Below are positions 7,890 to 16,537 of a stretch of 51,457 nucleotides of DNA, piece by piece. A program made the translations under genes and the position numbers. Under the pieces are notes generated by a model. The model had not been told where the DNA came from and did no database searches. It saw only the letters and a list, made by a program, of their open reading frames with translations. The stretch is from Vibrio sagamiensis NBRC 104589. Lineage in GTDB: Bacteria > Pseudomonadota > Gammaproteobacteria > Enterobacterales > Vibrionaceae. The stretch is from NCBI RefSeq assembly GCF_007990935.1, contig NZ_BJXJ01000031.1, positions 1 through 51,457 on the forward strand, in the 5' to 3' direction. Each line of letters starts with the position of its first letter. Positions within the stretch are counted from its first letter, which is position 1.

Positions 7890-8278
7890 TATAATCTGTT
7901 TTTTTACTAAAATTAAATATGCTTCTGAGTTGCCCATCAAAGTATCTAATTTTATTATTCTAAATAATACATCGCTTGGTGCGTATTAATATCATCATAT
8001 TAAGTTGTCTTATTTATATGTACCAAGTCAATTTTAAAGTTTAGTAGCATAGTGAATAAACAGCGTGAAATTCTAGAGCGATAAATAAATGTACAATAAG
8101 AAGAGAAGTCTTGGAGTGACATATCGCTTAGTGGTAAACCATAGTTAAAGCTTCTCGAATTGTGAAGTTTTTTGCAACAAGCCCCAAAAAATGGGTTAAT
8201 AATCTAGTTTATCTCACCGTACTTGTAATTCGTCACTATCCGGAGGACAATCTTTAAAAAAACGAATGAGGAGTAAAG
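7890..8278. other. Spacer without a gene
   Basis: About 390 AT-rich bases between the RiPP cluster and pdxH. I see no open frame with a plausible start, and no clear hairpin followed by T residues. AGGAGTAAAG just before 8279 is the pdxH ribosome binding site. The pdxH promoter should lie in the last 150 bases. Confidence 0.6.
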
Positions 8279-8914
8279 ATGGAACTTACTGATATGCGTC
8301 GTGAATACACCAGAGGGGGGTTGCGTCGTAAAGATCTAAAAGCGGATCCCATTGAGCAATTTAACCTTTGGTTAGCACAAGCTGTGGAGTCCGGCATTGC
8401 CGATCCAACAGCCATGACAGTTGCGACGGTTGATAAAACGGGTATGCCATTCCAGCGAATTGTTCTATTAAAAAATGTTGATGAAGCTGGATTTGTCTTT
8501 TTTACTAACCTTGGTAGTCGAAAAGCACAACAGCTGGAACATAACCATAATATTAGTCTGCACTTTCCATGGCATCCTCTTGAACGCCAAGTCCATATTA
8601 CAGGTACTGTGGAAAAGCTAAGTGCGGTAGAAAATATGAAATACTTTACCTCTCGACCAAAAGAAAGCCAACTTGCAGCCATTGCAAGTAAACAAAGCAG
8701 TCGTATTTCTGCTCGTGGAGTTCTGGAAGGAAAGTTTCTTGAATTAAAACAGAAGTTTGCTAGTGGTGAGATTCCTGTTCCAAGTTTTTGGGGAGGCTTT
8801 CGAGTAAAACCACAAAGTATCGAGTTTTGGCAAGGTGGCGAGCACCGTCTCCACGACAGATTTCTATTCTCTTATCAACATGATCATTGGGACATTGATA
8901 GACTGGCTCCATAA
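8279..8914 (+). CDS. pdxH: Pyridoxamine/pyridoxine 5'-phosphate oxidase
   Basis: A 211-residue FMN-dependent flavoprotein of usual length. It oxidises pyridoxine or pyridoxamine 5'-phosphate to pyridoxal 5'-phosphate in the vitamin B6 pathway and salvage, as a cytosolic dimer. Recognisable blocks are [20 protein letters not shown] at the N-terminus, [38 protein letters not shown] (FMN phosphate contacts), [14 protein letters not shown], and the C-terminal signature [29 protein letters not shown]. The start is supported by GAGGAG at 8 bases. It is monocistronic. A strong palindrome lies downstream before the AraC-type regulator. Confidence 0.96.
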   Translation: MELTDMRREYTRGGLRRKDLKADPIEQFNLWLAQAVESGIADPTAMTVATVDKTGMPFQRIVLLKNVDEAGFVFFTNLGSRKAQQLEHNHNISLHFPWHPLERQVHITGTVEKLSAVENMKYFTSRPKESQLAAIASKQSSRISARGVLEGKFLELKQKFASGEIPVPSFWGGFRVKPQSIEFWQGGEHRLHDRFLFSYQHDHWDIDRLAP

Positions 8915-9006
8915 TTGGCCTCTGTGTTCTTATTCTCATTGGCGAGCACTTATACAAAGCGGCTTTTTATTAGCTAAATTGGCCAGACAATAACCGTAGT
9001 TTAATA

Positions 9007-9042
9007 TTACATGATCATCGTTCCGGACAGATGATCATGTAA
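9007..9042. promoter_or_regulatory. Perfect 13-bp palindrome between pdxH and the regulator
   Basis: TTACATGATCATC (9007-9019) and GATGATCATGTAA (9030-9042) form a perfect inverted repeat around a 10-base loop containing TCCGGA. It lacks a T-run, so it is a weak candidate for a pdxH terminator. The internal TGATCA dyads also suit an operator for the regulator gene that begins downstream. Confidence 0.5.
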
Positions 9043-9146
9043 AAGTCTTGATGATCTTTAGGGCTTTTCTTGGTGTTGCTATTGAGAAAATTTGCAACCC
9101 TGTCGATAAAGTATATGATGCTGGCGAGTATCGTGAACAAAAACTA

Positions 9147-9971
9147 ATGTCCAGAATGAGTAACTTCGATAATTCAATAACTTCCTCCCTTGAAGTGACG
9201 AGTGAACTGCCTAAACCTGCAGAATTAATTACGTTACCATCGTATATGGATTGTCACGAGCATGCTTACACTCAGATTGTGATTGGTCTTAAAGGACAAG
9301 TGGAATTTGAAGTGAGAGGTCAGGGTAATATTGTCGGTCCGGGTCAAGGTTGCGTAGTAACGGCACACTCTGATCATGCTTTCGGTGGGACCCTAAATCA
9401 GTCTGACATTTTAGTTTTAAATATGCCTAAACCTGCCAGTGGTTCTCCCGTGTTTCTTAATTATATTAATGATTTAGAGAAGAAGCACTTATACTTTCAA
9501 TTGGATGGTCAAATTCAAAAGTTGATCCAAATGTTGGTACAAGAGATGCGCTGTTCCCCTGACGATCATTTATTGAGTCGAGCATGCCATGATACAGTGA
9601 TCGCACTGATGCAGCGCCACATTTCCTCGTTCGATGCCTCACGTAAAGAATCTCGCTTCGACCTAGAGGCGATAGATCGTTACATTGATCTTCACCTTAG
9701 TCATAAAATCACCGTAGCTCAGCTTGCTGGCAGTGTATTCTTAGGTGAAAGTCAATTCCACAGCCTATTTAAAGAACAAATTGGTATAACACCTCATCAA
9801 TATGTGCTTGGTAGACGGATTGATATGGCGCGTAACTTGATAGAGCGTGGTCAACTAACCTTGGGACAAATTGCGGAATTTACCGGCTTTTCGAGTCAGA
9901 GCACTTTTACTCACACATTTAGCCGTCTGCAAGGTCTTTCTCCTTCGCAGTACAAAAAACAATTTGCTTAA
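9147..9971 (+). CDS. AraC-family transcriptional regulator, probable PutR of proline utilisation
   Basis: Counted from ATG 9147 (MSRMSNFDNS) this is 274 residues. In-frame TTG/ATG codons at 9048/9051 would add an N-terminus that overlaps the region after a palindrome and does not look like this family. The N-terminal half is a cupin-like sensor (MDCHEHAYTQIVIGLKGQVEFEV...GQGCVVTAHSDHAF). The C-terminal two helix-turn-helix AraC domain spans about 170-272 (IDLHLSHKITVAQLAGSVFLGESQFHSLFKEQIGITPHQY... and GQIAEFTGFSSQSTFTHTF), ending in the usual P-x-x-Y. It sits directly upstream of putA, as does the PutR activator of Vibrio vulnificus, which acts with CRP on putAP. PutA here lacks its own DNA-binding domain, so a separate regulator is expected. 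The target assignment is inferred from position. Confidence 0.8.
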   Translation: MSRMSNFDNSITSSLEVTSELPKPAELITLPSYMDCHEHAYTQIVIGLKGQVEFEVRGQGNIVGPGQGCVVTAHSDHAFGGTLNQSDILVLNMPKPASGSPVFLNYINDLEKKHLYFQLDGQIQKLIQMLVQEMRCSPDDHLLSRACHDTVIALMQRHISSFDASRKESRFDLEAIDRYIDLHLSHKITVAQLAGSVFLGESQFHSLFKEQIGITPHQYVLGRRIDMARNLIERGQLTLGQIAEFTGFSSQSTFTHTFSRLQGLSPSQYKKQFA

Positions 9972-10323
9972 ACTATAAATTTTCTCAAGTCGTTGACCTT
10001 TTTTCGTCTATTTTTCTCTTAACTCCAATTTTTTAAAATACGTGAAGATCGTTAATATTCATTAAAGTGCTTATCTATTTGTATCTATTTTAATCAAAGT
10101 GGTAAGGTATTGATTATCAATGTTGTAAGTTAAAGTTAAATTTTACAGTTTGCAATGCAATATATTGCTAATTTGCATGTGACTATGTAGGTGTTTTGTT
10201 ATAAAAGCGAGTTTTAAACAAAAAGCTCGGAGTTTTTGACAAGTATTCTTATTGCCCTCAAAATACACTGCCTGCTATTGATAATCTTCGAAGTGGTTTC
10301 GAAGAAGAGATTGAGGAAAGCGC
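9972..10323 (+). promoter_or_regulatory. putA upstream regulatory region
   Basis: A 352-base AT-rich spacer. It contains the perfect palindrome GCAATATATTGC (10157-10168) inside a cluster of TTGCA/TGCAA words (10149-10177). A CRP-like half-site TGTGA follows at 10178-10182 and its second half is poorly conserved. GAGGAAAGCGC before ATG 10324 is the ribosome binding site. The words could be binding sites for the adjacent AraC-type regulator and CRP. No single promoter can be fixed by eye. Confidence 0.4.
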
Positions 10324-13300
10324 ATGTTTGCAGCAAAGAACGTGTTGACACCGGAATTTATTGGGCAACCGCTTGATAAGTTGTGGTCACTGATCTCGCC
10401 ATTATATATGGTGGACGAGTCGGAATGGTTAGAACAATTATTGCCATTAGCGATGCCAACAGAAGAAGAAAAAACGGCCGTCACGATTCAGACAACCCAA
10501 CTTATTGAGGCCATTCGAGCCGACAAAAAATCGATCCAAATGATTGATGCGCTTCTACTTGAATACAGTTTAGATACCCAAGAAGGTATTTTACTTATGT
10601 GTCTTGCAGAAGCGCTAATGCGTATTCCTGATTCCGCAACAGCAGACGCTTTGATTAAAGATAAGCTCAGTGTGGCGGATTGGAAATCTCACTTAAAAAA
10701 TTCGGATTCTGTATTTGTTAATGCATCTACTTGGGGATTGATGTTAACTGGAAAAGTCATTGGACTGGGTGGGCAAGAGTCAAATAGTCCGTCACAGGCC
10801 GTGAATCGCCTAGTGAATAAATTCTCCGAGCCTGTGATTCGTAAGGCGATGTATCAAGCAATGAAAATCATGGGACACCAATTTGTTCGTGGCCGTACCA
10901 TCGAAGAGGCACAAAAAAATGGCCAATCGATGCGCGACAAAGGGTTTACTTATTCCTTTGATATGCTCGGAGAAGCAGCATTGACCTCTTCTGACGCTCA
11001 GAAGTACTTTAAAGACTACTTAATGGCGATTGAAGCGGTTGGCCGAGAAAATGCGAATCGACGTGATAACAGCCCTGCACCATCGGTATCGATCAAACTT
11101 TCTGCCCTTCATCCACGTTATGAAGTTGCCAATGAAGAACGAGTGCTAACAGAGCTTTGTGACACATTGACACAGCTATTGCAGCGTGCCATTGAAGTGG
11201 ATGTTGCGATCACGATTGATGCAGAAGAAGCCGATCGACTTGAACTGTCATTGAAATTGTTTGAAAAACTTTATCGCAGTGAACAAGTAAAAGGTTGGGG
11301 TAAATTCGGCCTTGTTGTTCAAGCTTATTCAAAACGAGCATTACCAGTCTTGGTCTGGCTAAATGGCTTGGCGAAAGAGCAAGGGGATCTTATCCCGCTG
11401 CGTTTAGTAAAGGGCGCTTATTGGGACAGCGAAATTAAATGGTCTCAGCAAGCGGGTTATGACAACTACCCGGTTTATACCCGTAAAGAAGCGACCGATG
11501 TGGCTTATTTGGCGTGTGCCCGTTTCCTATTGAGTGAAGGTGTTCGTGGCAATATTTTCCCTCAGTTTGCGAGTCACAATGCGCACACAGTGACTGCCAT
11601 TGCAGTTATGGCACGGCACAAAGATTATGAGTTCCAACGTCTACATGGCATGGGTGATTCGTTATATAACCATGTAATGAAAACCTATGGTCAACCCGTG
11701 CGTATTTACGCTCCAGTGGGCAGCCATGCAGATCTGCTCCCTTATCTAGTTCGTCGCTTATTAGAGAATGGCGCAAATAGCTCATTTGTGCACCGCTTGG
11801 TTGATGCTCGCTGCCCTGTCTCAGAATTGACGCAGCATCCTGTGGACGTACTGACCAGCTTTGAAACGTTAAACAATGCAAAAATTCCTATGCCGACGGG
11901 GATTTTCCCAGAGCGTAAAAACTCCTATGGGGTCAATATTGATATCCACAGTGAGGCGAAGCCGTTTGAAGCTCAAGTTGAACACTTTTTAAATAACAAG
12001 TGGATAGCTGGGCCAATCATCAACGGTGCCAATAAAGCTGAAAGCATGATCAAGGAAGGATACGTAGAAACAATCACTGCGCCTTATGATCGCCGAATCG
12101 AAGTGGGACAAGTTGCTTTCGCGACTCTTGATCATGTTTCCGAAGCCATTGACGTTGCTCATGTCGCTTTCCCTGCTTGGAAAGAGGAATCGATTGAGAA
12201 CAAAGCAGCTTGTTTAGAAAAACTTGCCGATCTTATGGAAGATAACCTTGCTGAACTGGTTGCTATTTGTCATCAAGAAGCAGGTAAGACTATCCATGAC
12301 AGTATCGATGAAGTGCGCGAAGCGGTGGATTTTTGTCGTTACTATGCAAAGCAGGCTAGCAATCTAAAATCTATTGAACTAGAAGGTTTTGATGGCGTTA
12401 AACGTCTGTCAAGCCGAGAGGGGTTGGGCGTTTTCGTCTGTATTAGTCCATGGAACTTCCCTTTGGCAATCTTCCTTGGTCAAATTACTGCGGCACTTAT
12501 TGCGGGGAATACGGTGGTCGCCAAACCAGCAGAACAAACCAGTTTGATTGCGGCTCGTGCGATTGAATTAATGTTTGCCGCAGGCTTCCCTACAGGTGTG
12601 ATTCAACTATTGCCTGGACGAGGTGGTGAAATTGGTCATGCATTAACATCGCATGATGCCATCGCGGGTGTTGCTTTTACAGGTTCAACTGCAACTGCGC
12701 AGCGGATCAATGTGACGTTAGCGGAGCGTGACGCCAAACCTGTGCCATTCATCGCAGAGACCGGTGGCCAGAATGCCATGATCGTCGACAGTACCGCTCT
12801 GCCAGAGCAAGTTGTGCGTGATGTTATTCGCTCTGCTTTTGCATCTGCTGGGCAACGCTGTTCCGCACTTCGAGTGTTGTTTGTGCAAGAAGATGTGGCA
12901 GATCGCATTATCCATCTCATCAAAGGTGCGATGAGTGAGCTGCAAGTCGGTATCCCTTACCTACATAAAACCGATGTGGGCCCTGTTATTGATGCGAATG
13001 CTAAAAATAAATTATTGGCCCACATTGAAAAGATGAGCAAAACCCAAACAAAAGTGGCTCAATTATCTCTAGATCCAGAATGTGAGCACGGTGATTTTGT
13101 GACGCCGAGTGCGTTTGAGATCTCAAGCATTGATGTGTTAAAAGAAGAGCAATTCGGTCCGATTCTGCATATTGTTCGCTTTAAAGCGAACGAGTTACCG
13201 AACATAGTCGATCAGATCAATACTACTGGCTTTGGCCTGACAATGGGGATCCATAGCCGTAATGAAACCACTTACCGCTGGATTGAGAAGCATGTGCGTG

Positions 13301-13458
13301 TGGGTAACTGCTACATCAACCGAGATCAAGTTGGCGCCGTTGTTGGTGTTCAGCCGTTTGGTGGGCAAGGCTTATCTGGTACTGGACCAAAGGCTGGTGG
13401 CCCGCATTATCTATATCGATTTACTCAGCATTCACTTACTCAAGCAGACAACGCATAA
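10324..13458 (+). CDS. putA: Bifunctional proline dehydrogenase / P5C dehydrogenase (short PutA)
   Basis: A 1044-residue enzyme oxidising proline to glutamate in two steps. The FAD-dependent proline dehydrogenase barrel covers about 160-480 (VSIKLSALHPRYE, FGLVVQAYSKRALPV, RLVKGAYWDSEIK, FASHNAHTVTA). The NAD-dependent P5C/glutamate-semialdehyde dehydrogenase covers about 540-1040 (ISPWNFPLAIF, FTGSTATAQRI, ETGGQNAMIVD, catalytic Cys846 in GQRCSALR, and FGGQGLSGTGPKAGG near the end). The first residues begin directly with the alpha domain. There is no ribbon-helix-helix DNA-binding segment as in the roughly 1320-residue E. coli PutA, so it cannot be its own repressor by that domain. The protein stops after the ALDH domain, and the missing tail domain is the next gene, 11 bases downstream. 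It should associate peripherally with the membrane and pass electrons to quinone. Confidence 0.96.
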   Translation: MFAAKNVLTPEFIGQPLDKLWSLISPLYMVDESEWLEQLLPLAMPTEEEKTAVTIQTTQLIEAIRADKKSIQMIDALLLEYSLDTQEGILLMCLAEALMRIPDSATADALIKDKLSVADWKSHLKNSDSVFVNASTWGLMLTGKVIGLGGQESNSPSQAVNRLVNKFSEPVIRKAMYQAMKIMGHQFVRGRTIEEAQKNGQSMRDKGFTYSFDMLGEAALTSSDAQKYFKDYLMAIEAVGRENANRRDNSPAPSVSIKLSALHPRYEVANEERVLTELCDTLTQLLQRAIEVDVAITIDAEEADRLELSLKLFEKLYRSEQVKGWGKFGLVVQAYSKRALPVLVWLNGLAKEQGDLIPLRLVKGAYWDSEIKWSQQAGYDNYPVYTRKEATDVAYLACARFLLSEGVRGNIFPQFASHNAHTVTAIAVMARHKDYEFQRLHGMGDSLYNHVMKTYGQPVRIYAPVGSHADLLPYLVRRLLENGANSSFVHRLVDARCPVSELTQHPVDVLTSFETLNNAKIPMPTGIFPERKNSYGVNIDIHSEAKPFEAQVEHFLNNKWIAGPIINGANKAESMIKEGYVETITAPYDRRIEVGQVAFATLDHVSEAIDVAHVAFPAWKEESIENKAACLEKLADLMEDNLAELVAICHQEAGKTIHDSIDEVREAVDFCRYYAKQASNLKSIELEGFDGVKRLSSREGLGVFVCISPWNFPLAIFLGQITAALIAGNTVVAKPAEQTSLIAARAIELMFAAGFPTGVIQLLPGRGGEIGHALTSHDAIAGVAFTGSTATAQRINVTLAERDAKPVPFIAETGGQNAMIVDSTALPEQVVRDVIRSAFASAGQRCSALRVLFVQEDVADRIIHLIKGAMSELQVGIPYLHKTDVGPVIDANAKNKLLAHIEKMSKTQTKVAQLSLDPECEHGDFVTPSAFEISSIDVLKEEQFGPILHIVRFKANELPNIVDQINTTGFGLTMGIHSRNETTYRWIEKHVRVGNCYINRDQVGAVVGVQPFGGQGLSGTGPKAGGPHYLYRFTQHSLTQADNA

Positions 13459-13469
13459 GGAGTCGTAAT

Positions 13470-14177
13470 ATGGTTCATCAGATCGCTTATTTTAAAGACG
13501 CACTTTCTGCTTGGGAACAGTGGAATTTAACCAGCTTTGATTATAAATACGACCATTTAAAAGCATTAAGAGCAGCCTTGGAAGCGCAAAATAATAGCGT
13601 TGCAAAAGTGGTTTCTTATCACTTGCAACATGCTTCTTCATTGCTGGCAGAAACACATCAACTGATTGGTCCTACAGGCGAAACAAACGAGTTATATGCG
13701 GCAGGACGTGGGGTTGCACTGATTATTTGTGAGAGCAGTCTTGCTAATCAAGCAAATACCTTATCCACTGTATTTGCCATGATTACCTGTGCCCTTGTTG
13801 CAGGAAATAGTGTGGTTGTTTGTAGTGACAACGCTGAACTTAATAAAGTGATTAACCAGGCGTTATCTTCTGTGAATTTGCCTTCTAACTTGGTTCAAGT
13901 TGTGGCCTATGATGCGTCAGCGTCATTGTTAGACAGTGATGTACGTAGTGTCGGATATATTGGGCACTCAAATATTGAGCATGCACTGAATTTACAATTA
14001 GCTAAGCGCAACGGCGCGATCGTTGGCTTAGTGTCTGAAACGGATTTAGAGTCATCAACATTGACTCATGATCCTCATCTATCGCTGCGCTTTATTACTG
14101 AGCGTACGCGAACGATTAATATTACCGCAGTGGGCGGTAATGCAACCCTACTTGAGATGGGGAGCGACGCTCACTAA
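13470..14177 (+). CDS. Stand-alone ALDH-superfamily domain resembling the PutA C-terminal domain
   Basis: A 235-residue protein starting at ATG 13470 after AAGGAGTCG, 11 bases past the putA stop. It has aldehyde-dehydrogenase-like Rossmann features (GRGVALIICESSLANQANTLSTVFAMITCALVAGNSVVV) but no catalytic Cys/Glu region. It ends RTRTINITAVGGNATLLEMG, which resembles the ending of long PutA proteins such as that of E. coli. In long PutAs the C-terminal ALDH-superfamily domain caps the P5CDH active site and helps seal the substrate channel. The putA product plus this protein is about 1280 residues, near a long PutA without its DNA-binding domain. It probably forms a complex with PutA. Databases often label such genes P5C dehydrogenase, but independent activity is unlikely. 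Confidence 0.75.
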   Translation: MVHQIAYFKDALSAWEQWNLTSFDYKYDHLKALRAALEAQNNSVAKVVSYHLQHASSLLAETHQLIGPTGETNELYAAGRGVALIICESSLANQANTLSTVFAMITCALVAGNSVVVCSDNAELNKVINQALSSVNLPSNLVQVVAYDASASLLDSDVRSVGYIGHSNIEHALNLQLAKRNGAIVGLVSETDLESSTLTHDPHLSLRFITERTRTINITAVGGNATLLEMGSDAH

Positions 14178-14189
14178 CCCTAACTTTAT

Positions 14190-14235
14190 ATACCAACTTC
14201 GTAGAGCAGGCCGAAGAGTCTGCCGGAGTTGGTAT
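14190..14235. other. Hairpin in the spacer before putP
   Basis: ATACCAACTTCG (14190-14201) pairs with CGGAGTTGGTAT (14224-14235) over 12 bp with one G-T pair and a 22-base loop. It lies between the ALDH-like gene and putP with no T-run. It may be a transcript-processing or stabilising element setting the relative expression of putA and putP, or a repeat remnant. Confidence 0.45.
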
Positions 14236-14313
14236 GGCTACTTTGATGTATTGCTGAGAGGGCAAAATATCAAAGCAGGTAAGGAAGGACATAATTATAA
14301 CGAGGACTATCAA

Positions 14314-15807
14314 ATGATAGAAAACAGCTTTGCTATCACATCCACTTTTGTGGCTTACCTACTGATTATGGTAGGGATTGGTATTTACGCATATAAGAAA
14401 ACCGTTAACTCATCAGACTATTTTTTAGGTGGCCGTAGTCTTGGTCCGTGGCCCGCAGCCCTTTCAGCTGGTGCTTCAGATATGAGTGGCTGGTTATTAC
14501 TTGGTTTACCTGGTTATGCTTATGCTGCTGGTATTGAAGCATTCTGGTTAGCCGCAGGTCTCTTATTAGGCACCTGGGCTAACTGGTTGATTAGTGCCAA
14601 GCGCCTACGTACTTACAGTATTCAAACTGATGCGCTGACATTACCTGAATTTCTCTCTCGTCGTTTTAACGATAAATCGAAATTTATTCAGGTTTTGTCT
14701 GCAATTTTTATTCTTTTATTCTTCCTTTTTTACACCAGTTCAGGACTGGTTGCGGGTGGCAAACTTTTTGAAACCGTATTTGGTTTAGACTATAGTCTGG
14801 CCGTGATCATCGGTACGGTTTGTGTCGTTTCCTATACTTTATTTGGTGGCTTTTTAGCTGTTTCTTGGACCGACTTGGTTCAGGGGTTATTGATGTCAGC
14901 AGCACTTCTTATTGTCCCAATTGCTGTTATGGATGGTGGTGTCGGTCAACTAACGACTGATTTACATAATATAAATCCTGAGTTAATGACTTTATGGAAT
15001 GATATTAAAGGCCAGCCTTTATCTGCTGTTGCTATTATTTCCTTGCTTGCATGGGGACTTGGGTATTTTGGTCAACCACATATCCTTGCTCGCTTTAAAG
15101 CTTCCCGCTCTAATAAAGATCTGACAACAGCACGTCGTATTGCCGTTATATGGACATCTATTTCTATGGTCGGAGCGCTACTTGTGGGTCTAGTCGGCTT
15201 AGTATGGATGACTTCTCATAATGGACCGCAGTTAGAAGATGGTGAAAAAATCTTCATGTTGCTGGTGAACTCAGTTTTCCATCCTGTGATTGCCGGTATT
15301 TTGTTGGCTGCAATCCTAGCTGCTGTAATGAGCACTGCAGATTCTCAGCTACTGGTATCTTCTTCGGCACTCGCTGAGGATATTTATAAGCAGGTCTTTA
15401 AGCCAAAAGCAAGTTCTGAAGAAGTTGTGATGGTGGGGCGTATCGGCGTGATTGTCATTTCCCTGATTGCATTGGCACTTGCGATGACTCCAGACAGCTC
15501 AGTATTAACATTGGTTTCATACGCTTGGGCTGGTTTTGGTGCTGCATTTGGTCCTGCTGTAGTTCTAAGCCTATACTGGAGTGGCATGAACCGTAATGGT
15601 GCCTTAGCCGGTATTTTGGTTGGTGGTATCACTGTGGTTGTGTGGAAACAGCTAACAGGAGGTTGGTTTGATGTTTATGAAATCGTTCCTGGAATCATCT
15701 TATCAACGGTCATGATTTTTGCGGTAAGTAAACTGTCAGGTGGTGCTTCTCCTGATGTTCTTGATCAACATAAACAGTACCAGAAAAAGTTGATTGAGCT
15801 TGACTAA
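14314..15807 (+). CDS. putP: Sodium/proline symporter
   Basis: 497 residues from ATG 14314 with GAGGAC upstream. Frames opening earlier (from 14068) overlap the previous gene and add a non-membrane stretch, so they are rejected. It is a solute:sodium symporter with about 13 hydrophobic segments. Recognisable blocks are SSDYFLGGRSLGPWPAALSAGASDMSGWLLLGLPG (sodium and proline site region), YTLFGGFLAVSWTDLVQG, ILLAAILAAVMSTADSQLLVSSSALAEDIYK (sodium-binding helix 8) and SYAWAGFGAAFGP. It imports proline into the inner cytosol for PutA, completing the put island with the upstream regulator and putA. A strong terminator follows 20 bases after the stop. Confidence 0.96.
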   Translation: MIENSFAITSTFVAYLLIMVGIGIYAYKKTVNSSDYFLGGRSLGPWPAALSAGASDMSGWLLLGLPGYAYAAGIEAFWLAAGLLLGTWANWLISAKRLRTYSIQTDALTLPEFLSRRFNDKSKFIQVLSAIFILLFFLFYTSSGLVAGGKLFETVFGLDYSLAVIIGTVCVVSYTLFGGFLAVSWTDLVQGLLMSAALLIVPIAVMDGGVGQLTTDLHNINPELMTLWNDIKGQPLSAVAIISLLAWGLGYFGQPHILARFKASRSNKDLTTARRIAVIWTSISMVGALLVGLVGLVWMTSHNGPQLEDGEKIFMLLVNSVFHPVIAGILLAAILAAVMSTADSQLLVSSSALAEDIYKQVFKPKASSEEVVMVGRIGVIVISLIALALAMTPDSSVLTLVSYAWAGFGAAFGPAVVLSLYWSGMNRNGALAGILVGGITVVVWKQLTGGWFDVYEIVPGIILSTVMIFAVSKLSGGASPDVLDQHKQYQKKLIELD

Positions 15808-15826
15808 CTGCTAGACAATCAGTTAG

Positions 15827-15865
15827 AACCCGCGATGTGTAATGGCTGTCGCGGGTTTTTTTATG
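15827..15865 (+). terminator. Rho-independent terminator of the put island
   Basis: AACCCGCGA (15827-15835) pairs with TCGCGGGTT (15849-15857), a 9-bp GC-rich stem with a 13-base loop, followed by TTTTTTA. Canonical form, directly after putP. Confidence 0.93.
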
Positions 15866-15943
15866 TCAACACTCATTTGCGTGATTTTGGGGCTCAATTT
15901 AGTAGTTGGCTATTGGTAAGGTTTTATTAATTTTGGAGGGCCA

Positions 15944-16426
15944 ATGCGTCATCAGCTGGACAGAATAGACCTACAAATACTCGATGTCTTATACAATAAA
16001 GGCAGAATACCTGTTGTGGAGTTAGCTAAGCAGGTAAACCTAACCACATCACCATGCTCTGAACGAGTAAAGCGTCTCGAAAAAGAGGGCTACATCAGTG
16101 GTTATCATGCCGAACTTAATGGAGAAAAGCTTGGGCTAGATATGCAAGTATTTATCCATATTCGTCTTGATCAAAGTAGCTTTTCTATTTTTGAAAAATT
16201 CGCTAAAGCAGTCGCGTTAATGCCAGAAATTGAAGAATGTTACTCATTGTCTGGGGATTTTGACACAATGATAAAAGTGCGTGTGGCTAACATAAAAGCG
16301 TATCAGCATTTCATGTCAAATAAGCTGGGGACTCTACCAGGCGTGATTCAAACACGCAGTGAAGTTGTGATTCAGGAACACAAAACGGGCTTTGGTGTGA
16401 ATCCAGAGTTATTACGTGTCCTTTAG
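15944..16426 (+). CDS. Lrp/AsnC-family transcriptional regulator
   Basis: A 160-residue protein of typical length. The N-terminal winged helix has LDRIDLQILDVLYNKGRIPVVELAKQVNLTTSPCSERVKRLEKEGYI, matching the Lrp signature. The C-terminal RAM ligand-binding domain contains GLDMQVFIHIRL and IEECYSLSGDFDTMIKVRVANIKAYQHFM. Lrp proteins sense amino acids as octamers. It follows putP after a terminator in the same direction, so it has its own promoter. A role in amino-acid catabolism is plausible but the effector is unknown. ATG is preceded by TTGGAGGGCC. Confidence 0.9.
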   Translation: MRHQLDRIDLQILDVLYNKGRIPVVELAKQVNLTTSPCSERVKRLEKEGYISGYHAELNGEKLGLDMQVFIHIRLDQSSFSIFEKFAKAVALMPEIEECYSLSGDFDTMIKVRVANIKAYQHFMSNKLGTLPGVIQTRSEVVIQEHKTGFGVNPELLRVL

Positions 16427-16483
16427 AGGCAGTATACTCTGGTTAACGATAGACCACTTGGGTATGGAGAAAAATCAAATAAA

Positions 16484-16512
16484 AATAGAGCGACAAAAGA
16501 TGACGCTCTATT
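16484..16512. terminator. Bidirectional terminator
   Basis: AATAGAGCG (16484-16492) pairs with CGCTCTATT (16504-16512) around an 11-base loop. It lies between the convergent Lrp-type and DUF445 genes, with A-rich sequence on its left and T-rich sequence on its right, so it can serve both strands. Confidence 0.8.
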
Positions 16513-16537
16513 GCTGTTTCTGATGTTTGAGCAATAA

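Noticed and set aside
8254..8682. Minus-strand 142-codon frame opposite pdxH
   Set aside because: It is an antisense shadow of a well-recognised pdxH. The composition (many Ser, Arg, Cys) is that of a reverse frame.
13262..13468. 68-codon plus-strand frame overlapping the end of putA
   Set aside because: It is in another frame of the strongly conserved ALDH C-terminus and has no own ribosome binding site.
14068..14313. Upstream extension of putP by 82 codons
   Set aside because: It overlaps the ALDH-like gene and runs through a hairpin. The ribosome binding site and the usual PutP length favour ATG 14314.
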